This document shows positions 9,048-18,585 of a stretch of 64,000 nucleotides of DNA, piece by piece. Each line of letters opens with the position of its first letter. The first letter of the stretch is position 1. Below the pieces are notes generated by a model. That model saw only the letters and a program-made list of their open reading frames with translations, did not search any database and had not been told where the DNA came from. A program made the translations under genes and the position numbers. Origin of the DNA: VXPQ01 sp964608315. Its GTDB lineage: Bacteria; Bacteroidota; Rhodothermia; Rhodothermales; VXPQ01. The stretch lies in NCBI GenBank assembly GCA_964608315.1, contig CAZSNF010000019.1, positions 4,868 through 68,867 of the forward strand, read 5' to 3'.

Positions 9048-10296
9048 TTTGAACCTCCGTTACAGAATCGTTGGTCGCCGCAGGAATTCCAGCGCCGAGA
9101 ATCTCTTCAATAGTCCGGCGCGTCTTCTCGAAACGGAGTTTTACCCTCTTGGTGCTATTGGGACTGTACGTGATCGCATCCTGAAAATCCCTGTCGCCAA
9201 GCAGTTTATAAATGGCTTGCCGAACAGGTTCGGCGTGTTCTTGAACTTGTTCTTGTGTGTAATGGGACAATCCGGTTGACATCACATCCCAGAAAGATGC
9301 GTTGAGAACGCTTCGTTTTTGCCATTCTTTTCTTGGATGATTAGGATCGTGTTTTCTGAATGCGTGGCGCCTAAACAGATAGTAGTTGTTCGCAAGACCA
9401 TTTTGGAACTCATGGGATAATCGAGAAAGACCGGAGTCATCCATCTTGTTCATTTTACGTAAACAGTCTGCGAGAAAAATATCCATATCGCCTCGATACG
9501 AAGCGACCGGAAGGAGTTGAAAGGCGCAGAATCGATTCACCATTTCCCGATCCCGCATGGTTTTTTGATTCAAACTGCGGCCTGTCGCCCTAAGAAAAAT
9601 ATCTGTCCGGGCTTCCTCTTTCAAGAAACTCGTTGCCTTCCCCATGAAAAGACAATTGCGCATTTGCTGCCGGCTAAGCGGCTCACCGCTATTTACCCGG
9701 TCGAATATATCCAGACGGGCTTGTTCCGGCACCGTGGAGTCAATGGTGTAAAAAGTAAGATTAAAATCCTCGATCCGGTTTTTGAGTCTGGATTCCAGGT
9801 CCGAGAATCTTTTTCCGTTAAGTTCCTGACGATCCGGAAGTTGCAATTTAAGGTTGTTATTCAGGAATCGCTGGAATGTAAACAGGCGTTGCAAACCGTC
9901 GACAACCACTACCCTCCCCTCGTCGTCTTCCGCCATGTAGAACACCGGCAGGGGAATCCGCATAATCACGGATTCGATCAATTTGCTTTGTTTTTTTTCA
10001 TCCCAGATAAAATCACGCTGAAAATCCGGACTCATTACATAGGCTCCCTGTTCGATCCGTCGATAAACCTCAAAAATAGTTCGACTCTGGGTTCGAATAA
10101 GGAGATCGTCAATGGGATAATCGCCCCAGTATCCTCCCTCGGCATCCAATCCCTCGGGATCCTCTCCATTAACCGGCTGACCAGGAAACCTGCCTTCCAT
10201 GACGTGATCGCTCTGCGTTGTTTCTATATCAGACCGAGTGTTCATCGTTTCACTTTTATCTGAAACAAGCGGGGGACCAAAATCGCGGTCCTGCAT
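9031..10296 (-). CDS. DUF262 family protein (GmrS-like N-domain, no HNH domain)
   Basis: A 421-residue DUF262 protein. The diagnostic block is at about residues 60-140: 'RRIEQGAYVMSPDFQRDFIWDEKKQSKLIESVIMRI' as separate conserved pieces, then 'VVVVDGLQRL', a variant of the DGQQR nucleotide-binding motif. DUF262 is the GmrS part of GmrSD restriction enzymes that cut modified DNA. The usual DUF1524 HNH nuclease half is absent, so cleavage would need a partner. An alternative start at 10245 (MNTRSD...) is preceded by an AAGTGA-like sequence. First gene of the island operon; about 25 bases of AT-rich DNA separate it from the right-hand 328-bp repeat, so its promoter lies there or in the repeat. 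Confidence 0.88.
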   Translation of the reverse strand: MQDRDFGPPLVSDKSETMNTRSDIETTQSDHVMEGRFPGQPVNGEDPEGLDAEGGYWGDYPIDDLLIRTQSRTIFEVYRRIEQGAYVMSPDFQRDFIWDEKKQSKLIESVIMRIPLPVFYMAEDDEGRVVVVDGLQRLFTFQRFLNNNLKLQLPDRQELNGKRFSDLESRLKNRIEDFNLTFYTIDSTVPEQARLDIFDRVNSGEPLSRQQMRNCLFMGKATSFLKEEARTDIFLRATGRSLNQKTMRDREMVNRFCAFQLLPVASYRGDMDIFLADCLRKMNKMDDSGLSRLSHEFQNGLANNYYLFRRHAFRKHDPNHPRKEWQKRSVLNASFWDVMSTGLSHYTQEQVQEHAEPVRQAIYKLLGDRDFQDAITYSPNSTKRVKLRFEKTRRTIEEILGAGIPAATNDSVTEVQNAHED

Positions 10297-10320
10297 CGGC
10301 GCCCGTTTTATTTTTACCTA

Positions 10321-10648
10321 AATCGCAACCTGTCAGTTCCCGTCCGTTGCCCCCCTCCCCCTAAAACCGCATCGTTAGCGTGAAGCGGTTGACGGCGTTG
10401 AAGTATTCGTGCTGCTCGAAGGCGTAATCCATCCCGAAATGGATGGGAGCGAACTGGTAGCGCAGCCCGCCGCCGAGCGTAAAGGAACGCAGGCTGTTCT
10501 CCAGCAGCAATTCGCTGTACCCGGCCCGGAACATGATCAGGTCCCCCAGCAACCCGACCTCCGCGCCGGCGTTCAGGTACTGTTCGCTGTTGTTCGGGTT
10601 GAGCGCGTCGATGGAAAGCGTAAGGCGATTGCCGCCGCGCTGGAACAC
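10321..10648. repeat. 328-bp perfect direct repeat, right copy
   Basis: The intact counterpart of 6514-6841. It forms the real 3' end of the PorV-like gene plus about 40 downstream bases. Its distance from the left copy is a constant 3807 bases over the whole length. Confidence 0.97.
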
Positions 10649-11641
10649 CTCCCCGGCCACCCCGATGCGCATGATGAGCGGCAAATCGAAGCGGTCTGTC
10701 TTGAGCAAGGCGCGGTTGCTCTCGTTGTTGCCCCGGTTGTTGGGGTCTACGTCCACGCGGGCCAGCAGGTCGTCCCCGGCGATTTGCAGTTTGGAGCCGA
10801 AGTTGCTGATGGACGCGCCGAGGCGCACCCCCCGGAAAGGCGTCTCGAATTGCGTGCCGACGTCGAAGGCAAGGCCGCCGGAGGACGAGTTCCAGATGCG
10901 CTCATGGATCAACTTGACGGAGCCCCCGATGGAGAAACGGTCCGTGAGCGCGCGGGCGTACGTAAGGGCCGCGGCATAGGAGGAAGCATCGAACGTTTCG
11001 CCGGCGCCGTCCTGCATGGCCACGGTCGTCACTTCCATGTCCGGCGTGCGCATGGACGTGACGCCCACGCCAACCACCCCGAACCGGCTGGGAATCGCCA
11101 CCGCAAGGAAGTTGAGGTCGATGGCGGCGAGCCAGTTGGCGTATTCGCCGGTGAAGCTCACGTCCTCGACGCCGGCGAGGCCGGCGGGATTCCAGTAGAT
11201 CGCTATGGGATCGGATACGGCGGCCGTGATGGCCCCGCCAAGGGCCGTGGCGCGGGCGCCCACAGGGATGCCGAGAAAGTCGGCCGCGGTGGTGCCCCGC
11301 TTGCTTACGGCGCGGGTCTGGCTGTCGAATCCCTGCTGCGCGAAGACGGGCGCGGACGAAAAAAGCGACGCCGCCAACAACAGGCAGGCAGACAGGGCAC
11401 GGAGATACCCGTGAGCGCGGCGGACGGTCCGGGCGCCTGAGACACAAATCTTTTGAACCTCGACGCGGCTCTGAACGCGGCGCGGCGCGGCGAGAAATCC
11501 GGTTCGGACGACGCTTGCGCGCTGGATTTTTCCGCAAGACGGGCACAGGCGCAGAGACGCTCCAGCCGCAAGAAAAAATTGGCCGAGCACGAAAAAAGAC
11601 GTTATGAATACGCGGCGCGGTATGTTCTGGTTCCCCTTCAT
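10361..11641 (-). CDS. PorV/PorQ-like outer-membrane beta-barrel protein
   Basis: Member of the PorV/PorQ (UPF0164-like) family, which in T9SS bacteria forms an outer-membrane barrel helping deliver sorting-domain proteins to the surface. Family features are 'RGTTAADFLGIPVGARATALGGA', 'SDPIAIYWNPAGLAG', and a barrel ending 'NRFTLTMRF' with terminal Phe. The ATG at 11641 lies four bases after the upstream stop, matching an operon. The N-terminus is odd: about 85 residues with one hydrophobic segment (RRVFITSFFVLGQFF) precede a second, classical signal-like segment ending SAPVFAQ. A non-ATG start nearer that second segment is possible. Its 3' end is the target of the island duplication. Whether it is the core PorV or a locus-specific paralogue cannot be told. 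Confidence 0.82.
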   Translation of the reverse strand: MKGNQNIPRRVFITSFFVLGQFFLAAGASLRLCPSCGKIQRASVVRTGFLAAPRRVQSRVEVQKICVSGARTVRRAHGYLRALSACLLLAASLFSSAPVFAQQGFDSQTRAVSKRGTTAADFLGIPVGARATALGGAITAAVSDPIAIYWNPAGLAGVEDVSFTGEYANWLAAIDLNFLAVAIPSRFGVVGVGVTSMRTPDMEVTTVAMQDGAGETFDASSYAAALTYARALTDRFSIGGSVKLIHERIWNSSSGGLAFDVGTQFETPFRGVRLGASISNFGSKLQIAGDDLLARVDVDPNNRGNNESNRALLKTDRFDLPLIMRIGVAGEVFQRGGNRLTLSIDALNPNNSEQYLNAGAEVGLLGDLIMFRAGYSELLLENSLRSFTLGGGLRYQFAPIHFGMDYAFEQHEYFNAVNRFTLTMRF

Positions 11642-11645
11642 CCGA

Positions 11646-14600
11646 TTACTTGATAATCGCGAACGTACCGGTCCGCTCGCCGACGCCGGGCGCTTCCACA
11701 TGATACAAATAGACTCCGTACGAAACAGATAGCCCCTCCTCGCTTTGCAGATTCCACGACAGCGCGCCGTTCAGGAGAGAGGCGGGATCAAGGCCGTCGT
11801 TGCTGCCTTCGGCAAGCCGGAGGGTGCGCACGAGGCGCCCGCTCACCGTATAGATGCGGACGGTCGCTTGCGGCGGCAGATGAATGAACCTGATGACGCG
11901 CGGCCCGCGGCCCGTGCTGAACGGGTTGAGCGCTTCAAACTGGTTGGTCGCTACGTAGGGGTTGGGGACCACCCGAATCTGGTCGAGCATATCCCGGGCT
12001 GCATTCAGGTCCGCCCCCGGTCCCGTAGCGGTGAATTCAAACGCATCAGTGGCGAGAAACGGCTTCCGGGTGATGATGGTGACGACGTCGCCTTCCTGCG
12101 GATCGCGGTTGTCCCTGAACACGAAATTAAGACCGATGCGCCAGGTAATCACGGGCTCGCCGCCGTCGTCGCCCACCTTGGTCTCGCGAAGCACGATAAA
12201 GTCGCTCTCCCCTATGCCCGGATCGGCGGTCCAGGAGGCCGGTTCCGTCGAACGGGACGAAACGAAGTCGTCGCCGGTGATGTCCCAGAAGGCGTATTCT
12301 ATCGGGACCTCCGTGCCGTCCGGAAGCAGGCGATACACCTCTATGTTCGTCGGGCGCGCGGGCAGCGTAAGCCGCCGGGTCACTTGCATTTCGATGGATT
12401 GCCCCTGCCCCGGGCCGACGACCTTCACCCGGTAATCGAAAGGATTGCGCAGGCCGCGCACGAACCCCGCCGAGGAGTGAGGGTCGAGGGATACGGGATA
12501 GATATCCTCGCTGCTCCACGCCGTTTCCGCCTTGTTGAGCACAATGAACGGTTCCGGGAAGAACGACAGGCTGAACCCGATGGGATCGCCGTCGTCGGCC
12601 AGCAAGGGAAATTCCCGCCCGGCGCGGAAGGCGGTGGAGCGGCGCAGCAACGTGTCGTCCGCCGTAATGTCCACGAGCGAGAAATTTTTGGTCGTCAGGG
12701 TGTCGGGGCTGAAGCGCCCGCCGGAAATGAGCGTGTCCTCGAACACGATGCGGAACCGGCGATCGTCGGCGATGGAAACAGGATCGATGATTTCGTAGAG
12801 AATGCGGCTGCTCGTGGTCCCCGCCACGCGCTGCACCTCTCCAAGCGTGGGGTCCACGTAGCCGGCGACGGGCGCGGCGGGCGCGATTTCCACCACATTG
12901 GGGCCGGTCCGGATGGAGCCGTCCGGTAGGCGCTGGATGCGGATGGGGGTCTCGGTAGGCGGAATGTTATCCTGCGCGGAACCGAAATCGTAGGCTGTTA
13001 CGGCGTAGAAATAGGTGATGCCGTTCGTAACGTCCTCGTCCACGAAAAGATGCGCCAGCCCGTTGCTCCCCTCGCCCGGACTCACCTTGTTGTCCCCCAG
13101 GTAGAACTGGATCCCGTTGATATCCACAGGATGAAATCCCCCGAACCCGTTGATGAGATCGAACTGCGCGATCGGCTTGCGCAGGAGCCGGTTGCCGAAG
13201 CCGTCCGTAATGATCTGCGGGTCGAGAAAAGCGGGGTCCGTGGAGCGATAGATGCGATAGCCCTCGAAATCGTTCGGATCGCGCCCAAGGCCCGCAAGGA
13301 ACTGATCGTACGACTGCTCTGCAATCGAATCCCAGTAGAGGGTCACCTTGCCGTCGCCGGGCACGGCGCGCAGATTGGGCGTGATGGGCGCCTGGGCGAA
13401 CTGGTAATCTTCGTGGTATGCCTGGAGGGCGTAATCCCGCGACTGGAGCGCCTCCTCCTGCGTGCCCCCCATCACAACCGCCAGCGAGATGCGCTCGGTC
13501 TGGCCGGCCTTGAGCGGGAATATCCCGCTGGACACGGTGATATCGGTGTCGCCGGGATCGGGCAGTTCCGTGTCGAAATTGCCCGGCAGCATGAAGCGGC
13601 GGAACAGGAAACGATCGGAAGAACTGCCGACGCCGAGGGTGCCCGCTCCGAAAATGCGGACGTTCGTGATGCCGATCTGGTCCGACTCGGAAATATCCGT
13701 CACGTCGATATTGCGCTCCCCGGGGAAGCCCGTGCCGGCGCCGGACGTAGGCGCCCCGTCGTTGTCGCCGGGATCGCCGTTGAACGCCACGCCGTCCAGC
13801 CCGGTGTCGTTGAGAAAACGGTTCCAGTCCTTGTCGTTGTCTATCCCGTCGGCCCGGCTCTCGTCGATCATTTCGTCGATTTCCTCGTCTATGCCTTCGT
13901 CGGTGGCGCCGTCGTTGTCGTTGTCCACCCCGTCCGCATAGGCCTTGCCTATATCTTCCGGGCCTACGTCGTACAGCACGATTCCGGCGCCGGGAACGCG
14001 ATACCGCCGGTACGGGTCGGAGGCCGCTGCGTCCACCATTTCCTGCGTTACGGTGGGCGAGTCGAGCTCGGCAAGGTAGTTGTCCGTTTCGAGATACGTG
14101 TCGTTGTTGTCGATCCCGTCCCGGAACGCGCGGCCCACGTCATCCTCCTCCACGCCCACAAGATGGACGTCCTGCACGTTCGCGTCCGTGGCCAGCACGG
14201 GCGGCCACCGGCGCCAGTGGTCCGCCGCGGCCTCCGCCGCCATGGCCTCGGTAACGACCGGGCTGCCCGCTTCCCCGTCCCCGTCGTTGTCGATATAATC
14301 CGCATAGCCCACCCCTGTCTGCGGTATGCCGCTGGCCGTGACGAACGGCACGTGTGTCCGGTTCTCGTCGATCAGCCCGTTGCCGTTGTCGTCCAGCGCA
14401 TTGGTGGGATTCTCGCCCTGAAGAAAGGAGCCGGGAATCACCGGGCTGTTGCACTCGCCGATCAGCGGATCGCAGGTTTCGGACGTGGAGCCGTCGCCGT
14501 CGTTGTCGATGCGGTCCTCGGCGTTGCCGGGAGATTCAAGAAAAGCGAAGGTGGCTACCCCCACCGGGTCCGCCCCGAAAAATTCGTTGCCTATCCCGTC

Positions 14601-15542
14601 AAGGTCCGTCATGAAGGCGACGTCCTCCAGGAGATCGAAATAGGGAATGTCATCGCTGCAATCGCCGCCTACGCAGTCCGCCAGCCACATGGACAAGCCC
14701 GCCTTGCGAATATCGCGGGTGCCGTCGTTCTTCGCGCCGTGAATGAAAAAGACCACGTCCTGAATGAGAATCTGGCTCCAGGCCAGCACCCGCACCTCGG
14801 CGACGAGTCCCATCCCCCGGCGGCTGAGGTCGGTCGAGTCGGGAAAATACGCGGGATACCGGTCGTACTGGTCGTCGCCGATCTTGTAGAAAAATTCCTG
14901 GTCCGCGTTGAACACGTCCTTTCCGAAAAAGCCATTCCAGGAGTAGCTCCAGCCCGGGTCCTGTACGTCGCCAAGTTTGTCCGGCCAGGCGGCGGGCCAG
15001 GACGTGGGCTCGTCCGACTGCGCAATGCCGTACTCGGCGCCCGCCGGATTCACGTACCCCTTGATCGGCTCGAAAGTCCACGAAATGTTGTCGTTGACGG
15101 GATTTCCCCGAAAATCGGCCACGTTCACGACCCACAGCGTGTCGTTATTCTCGTCCTCGACCTCGGCGCCTACCCACAACTGGGTCAGGGCTACATAGCG
15201 GCGGCCCGTGTTTTTGGGCCATTCGTACCAGAAATCTCCCGGATCCCCGGACTGCCCCGACTGCGCCCAGTTGGTGATGGTGGCGCGGACATTGTTGGCG
15301 TCGATGTTGTCGCGGCGGCGCTCGAACGGATCGACGCGCTCCGCGCCGGGCACATGGTTCCGGTCGATGACGCCCTGGGCGCGGGCGGCGTCCGGGAGCA
15401 AGGCGGACAATGCGGCGAGGGCCAGCATCGGCAGGACGAGCGAGGCGGACAGGCGCGCAAACGTCCGCCCGGAAAGGCGGCGCGGCGCATTTCGCTGTCG
15501 TGTCAAACGCAGATATTTCATGGATAACGCGCCTCGCTGCAT
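11646..15542 (-). CDS. Giant secreted surface protein with calcium-binding aspartate repeats
   Basis: A 1298-residue exported protein. The ATG at 15542 overlaps the TonB receptor stop (TGATG); a second ATG at 15521 (MKYLRL) is equally usable. A signal peptide ends near 'DAARAQ'. About residues 340-620 contain many thrombospondin-type-3-like Asp/Asn/Gly repeats such as 'DNDGDG', 'DDNGNG' and 'DNDNDG', probably calcium-binding. Fibronectin/Ig-like modules follow ('VTLYWDSIAEQSYD', 'GYRIYRSTDP'). The C-terminus ('VRIYTVSGRLVRTL... YGVYLYHVEAP') resembles a FlgD-like/T9SS sorting domain. It lies in one operon with the TonB receptor and PorV-like gene, a recurring trio in Rhodothermota in which the big protein may be the receptor's surface partner. 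The ligand is unknown. Confidence 0.75.
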   Translation of the reverse strand: MQRGALSMKYLRLTRQRNAPRRLSGRTFARLSASLVLPMLALAALSALLPDAARAQGVIDRNHVPGAERVDPFERRRDNIDANNVRATITNWAQSGQSGDPGDFWYEWPKNTGRRYVALTQLWVGAEVEDENNDTLWVVNVADFRGNPVNDNISWTFEPIKGYVNPAGAEYGIAQSDEPTSWPAAWPDKLGDVQDPGWSYSWNGFFGKDVFNADQEFFYKIGDDQYDRYPAYFPDSTDLSRRGMGLVAEVRVLAWSQILIQDVVFFIHGAKNDGTRDIRKAGLSMWLADCVGGDCSDDIPYFDLLEDVAFMTDLDGIGNEFFGADPVGVATFAFLESPGNAEDRIDNDGDGSTSETCDPLIGECNSPVIPGSFLQGENPTNALDDNGNGLIDENRTHVPFVTASGIPQTGVGYADYIDNDGDGEAGSPVVTEAMAAEAAADHWRRWPPVLATDANVQDVHLVGVEEDDVGRAFRDGIDNNDTYLETDNYLAELDSPTVTQEMVDAAASDPYRRYRVPGAGIVLYDVGPEDIGKAYADGVDNDNDGATDEGIDEEIDEMIDESRADGIDNDKDWNRFLNDTGLDGVAFNGDPGDNDGAPTSGAGTGFPGERNIDVTDISESDQIGITNVRIFGAGTLGVGSSSDRFLFRRFMLPGNFDTELPDPGDTDITVSSGIFPLKAGQTERISLAVVMGGTQEEALQSRDYALQAYHEDYQFAQAPITPNLRAVPGDGKVTLYWDSIAEQSYDQFLAGLGRDPNDFEGYRIYRSTDPAFLDPQIITDGFGNRLLRKPIAQFDLINGFGGFHPVDINGIQFYLGDNKVSPGEGSNGLAHLFVDEDVTNGITYFYAVTAYDFGSAQDNIPPTETPIRIQRLPDGSIRTGPNVVEIAPAAPVAGYVDPTLGEVQRVAGTTSSRILYEIIDPVSIADDRRFRIVFEDTLISGGRFSPDTLTTKNFSLVDITADDTLLRRSTAFRAGREFPLLADDGDPIGFSLSFFPEPFIVLNKAETAWSSEDIYPVSLDPHSSAGFVRGLRNPFDYRVKVVGPGQGQSIEMQVTRRLTLPARPTNIEVYRLLPDGTEVPIEYAFWDITGDDFVSSRSTEPASWTADPGIGESDFIVLRETKVGDDGGEPVITWRIGLNFVFRDNRDPQEGDVVTIITRKPFLATDAFEFTATGPGADLNAARDMLDQIRVVPNPYVATNQFEALNPFSTGRGPRVIRFIHLPPQATVRIYTVSGRLVRTLRLAEGSNDGLDPASLLNGALSWNLQSEEGLSVSYGVYLYHVEAPGVGERTGTFAIIK

Positions 15543-18370
15543 CAGAATCGAACCTCAATGCCCAGTTGCACCCTTCTCGGCTCGCGGTAGTGTTCGGGCC
15601 GCACGAACCATCCCGGATCGAACTGTCCGGTGCGCAACTGGTCCAGCGTTACGTCCGGCTCGCCCGTATCGGCGAACACGGTGGCTACGTTGCGGGCGTC
15701 CAGCAGGTTGAACACTTCGAGAAAAACGCGGGGGCGAACCGATCCCGCCCGAAATTCCTTGTACAGATTCAGGTCCACCTCGAAGGTGTTGTAGGCCCGC
15801 CGCGAATTGGAGGGGAATTCGGGCTGTACGTCGTTGCCGGTCAGCGCGGCGGAAGCGAACGTGGGCGTATACGGGAATCCCGACTCGAACCGGAATCGAA
15901 TCGAGCCGCCGTAGGTATCCGCGCCCGCGTAGAACGCGCCCGCCAGTTTGTGCCGCTGATCCCAGTTCAGGGGCAGGAGCGCCAGGGTGGGCTGGTTGTT
16001 GTTGAGCAAGGAGAAGAATTCGTCCGCGGGATTCGAGTTGGAGCCTTCCACCACCTGATAGGTGTAACTCGCGTCCAGGCCGTAGCCGTTGACGAATGCG
16101 CGAGACAAGTGCACGGTGAGTCCGCGCGTGTTCGCATAATCGCGGTTGGTGTAGATGACGTAACTGACGCCCGGCAGCGCGGCGACGATGGGCTGCGACG
16201 TGGAGACCCAGCTGCGCACGTCCCGGTAATATCCGGTAACGTCGGCCACGAGGCCGCCGAATGCCTGCCGCAAGCCGATCTCGTACATGGTCGTTTTCTG
16301 CGCGTCGAGGTCCGGGTTGCCGAAAGGACCGTACGAACCGGAAAGGGCCGGCATCTTGAAGCCGAAATTCTCGAACAGCCGATTCTGGGTGGGAATCTGG
16401 AAGAAAATGCCGTAGGAAAAGTGAATCACCCCCTGCTCCGTAATGGGCCAGGCAGCGCCGAGGCGGGGCGATATTTGCAACTTGGGCGCGCTGTCCTGCC
16501 ACCAGTACGCCTCCCTGTCCGCAACCGTCAGGGCGTTTTCGGGAAGTTCCTCCTCCGGCTGGATCACGCCGTCCCCGTTCGCATCCCGAAAACGGTTCGC
16601 GAGTTTGAGCGGGTTGAAGATATTGGGGTCCGAGGGATCCGCCGGGACGCGGGCGCGGGCGTCGAAATAATCCAGCCGAAGGCCAGCGTTCACGATGAAG
16701 TCGTCGAACTCCATCTTGTCCTGGACATAGGCGCTGATCGTGCGCGGGGAAAGGTCGCTGAAACTGCTGTACGCCACGCTGGACTCCACGGGAATGGCAG
16801 GCCGGAACGGTTCGATCCGCTGCCCTGTCTCGTCGATCGCCGGAATGAGGTTGAACGCGGTCAGCGCAAGTTCGTCGATGCGCAACTGGAAGCCGGTCTT
16901 GATCAGATGATGATCGGTGATCTGGCTGGACAGGTCGCCCTTGACGAAGTACGAACGGGAGGTTCGGTTGAAATGGGACAGGTTCGTCCCCCCCCGCGCG
17001 TACCGCTGACCGCCGCTCAGCACTTCGATGTACTGGCCCGGCAGATACTCGACGGAATCCCGCGCCACAAGGTCGAAATCGTTGTATCGGGAATCGGAGG
17101 GGTCTTCGTACGCATAGCCCTTCGCCTCGCGGTTGAACGCGCCCGCATGAAGCGTATAGAACGTGCGGGGACTGATAAGGTGGGTAAGTTTCAGTTTGGC
17201 GTCGTAGCCGTCGTCGAAATTCCGAAAACGTCCGTCGGGCGCCCACCGGCGAAACAGGTTGTACGGGCGGCCGCTGGAAAACGACCCCAGCCCGATGACG
17301 TTCAGGATAAGCTTGCGGCTCAAGCGAATTTTGAGGTTCCCCTGCCAGCTGGTCTTCGCGAAATTGTTCATGGGGACGAGGGACGAATCTCCCGCCGCGC
17401 CGTCGATCCCGAAGAGGCGGGCGCCGTAGAGCCAGCCATCGTTTTCGAAATAGCGCCCGAGGGCGAAAAAGGTGATGCGGTCCTTCCAGACGGGGCCTTC
17501 CAGCGACACGGTGGCGTTGCGAAAATGCGTGGGCTGGAAAGACAAGTAGGAATACGGATCGACGTCGCGGTACTGAATGCCCGCCCTGGTGTTCTCCTCG
17601 GCGCGGACGCCCCGCAGAAAATCGCCGCCGCCTTCGCTGAACACCGCATATCCCCCGGAATACACCTGCGCCGATCCGGAAAAGCGGTCGCTGCGCCCCT
17701 CTTTCGTAACCACATTCACGACGCCGGACATGGCGTTGCCGTACTCGGCGTTGAACGTGCCGGAAATAACCTGTAACTCCTCGATGCCGTCGTTTTCGAG
17801 CTGGATCACGGACGAGCCGTCGTAGCTATCGCTGACCGGCACGCCGTCCACCATGAAAACCACTTCGCTGCTGCGGCCGCCCCGGATATGAATGCCGTCC
17901 CGCGTGGTTACGCCCGCCTGCACGTCGAGCACCTGGGAAAGCTCGGTTACGGGCAATTTGTCGATGGTTTCCGCCGTTACGCGGGCTTCGGAACTGGTGA
18001 GGTCCTTGCGAACGGCCTCGGCCTCGGCAGTCACTACGATCTCTTCTCCCTCTATAACCTCTTCCGACATTTCGAAATCGACGGTGGTGGTCAGGTCCAC
18101 GTTCACCTGTACGCCTTCGCGGCGCTGCCGGGAAAACCCGATGAAGGACGCCACCACATCGTATACGCCGGGGCGCACCCCAATGACGACGTATTGGCCG
18201 TCGGCGTCCGTAACGGCGCCTTGCGTAGCGCCCTCTATGACCACATTGACGCCGGGCAGGGGCTCGCCGGTTGCGGAATCCGTGACCTCGCCGACGATCT
18301 TGCCGGTCTGCGCGGCGGCGGGAACCGCGGCGAACAGGAACAGCAGGACGAATAGCGAACGGCGAAGCAT
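15542..18370 (-). CDS. TonB-dependent receptor with carboxypeptidase-regulatory-like domain
   Basis: A 943-residue outer-membrane receptor. The start at 18370 gives a compact signal peptide (MLRRSLFVLLF..., ending PAAAQ); the open frame upstream is not signal-like. After cleavage comes a carboxypeptidase-D regulatory-like domain ('GKIVGEVTDSATGEPLPGVNV', '...GQYVVIGVRPGVYDVV'). Then a plug domain with 'HIRGGRSSEVVFMVDGVPV' and 'AEYGNAMSGVVNVVTKEG', and a long beta-barrel ending '...QLGIEVRF'. It is CirA/Oar-like rather than a SusC with an adjacent SusD, since no SusD gene is present. It heads the operon containing the giant surface protein and the PorV-like protein. The substrate is unknown; nearby glycan enzymes make a carbohydrate plausible. 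Confidence 0.9.
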   Translation of the reverse strand: MLRRSLFVLLFLFAAVPAAAQTGKIVGEVTDSATGEPLPGVNVVIEGATQGAVTDADGQYVVIGVRPGVYDVVASFIGFSRQRREGVQVNVDLTTTVDFEMSEEVIEGEEIVVTAEAEAVRKDLTSSEARVTAETIDKLPVTELSQVLDVQAGVTTRDGIHIRGGRSSEVVFMVDGVPVSDSYDGSSVIQLENDGIEELQVISGTFNAEYGNAMSGVVNVVTKEGRSDRFSGSAQVYSGGYAVFSEGGGDFLRGVRAEENTRAGIQYRDVDPYSYLSFQPTHFRNATVSLEGPVWKDRITFFALGRYFENDGWLYGARLFGIDGAAGDSSLVPMNNFAKTSWQGNLKIRLSRKLILNVIGLGSFSSGRPYNLFRRWAPDGRFRNFDDGYDAKLKLTHLISPRTFYTLHAGAFNREAKGYAYEDPSDSRYNDFDLVARDSVEYLPGQYIEVLSGGQRYARGGTNLSHFNRTSRSYFVKGDLSSQITDHHLIKTGFQLRIDELALTAFNLIPAIDETGQRIEPFRPAIPVESSVAYSSFSDLSPRTISAYVQDKMEFDDFIVNAGLRLDYFDARARVPADPSDPNIFNPLKLANRFRDANGDGVIQPEEELPENALTVADREAYWWQDSAPKLQISPRLGAAWPITEQGVIHFSYGIFFQIPTQNRLFENFGFKMPALSGSYGPFGNPDLDAQKTTMYEIGLRQAFGGLVADVTGYYRDVRSWVSTSQPIVAALPGVSYVIYTNRDYANTRGLTVHLSRAFVNGYGLDASYTYQVVEGSNSNPADEFFSLLNNNQPTLALLPLNWDQRHKLAGAFYAGADTYGGSIRFRFESGFPYTPTFASAALTGNDVQPEFPSNSRRAYNTFEVDLNLYKEFRAGSVRPRVFLEVFNLLDARNVATVFADTGEPDVTLDQLRTGQFDPGWFVRPEHYREPRRVQLGIEVRF

Positions 18371-18585
18371 AATCGACAGGCAAGGCGGGCGAAATACGAA
18401 CAGGCGCGGCGCGAGGCGGACAGAAAATTCGGGGAAATATACGAACGATAAAAGATGCAGGCGGCGTTCGGGCAAACAAGACGATAAGGATACCCGACAA
18501 GGGTGCAGAATCAGGGCGCGGAGTCGGATCGTCGGGAGGCGAAAGCAGGGATCGGGAGGCAAAAGCAGGGCGTAAGGGCGCGGAG

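Noticed and set aside
13700..14520. Possible DNA-level repeat array in the giant surface protein gene
   Set aside because: The periodic GTCGTTGTC-like sequence simply encodes Asn-Asp calcium-binding loops and is not an independent DNA repeat or CRISPR array.
13050..15527. 825-codon plus-strand frame opposite the giant surface protein
   Set aside because: Shadow frame: the valine/arginine repeats mirror the Asp/Asn-rich calcium motifs on the coding strand.
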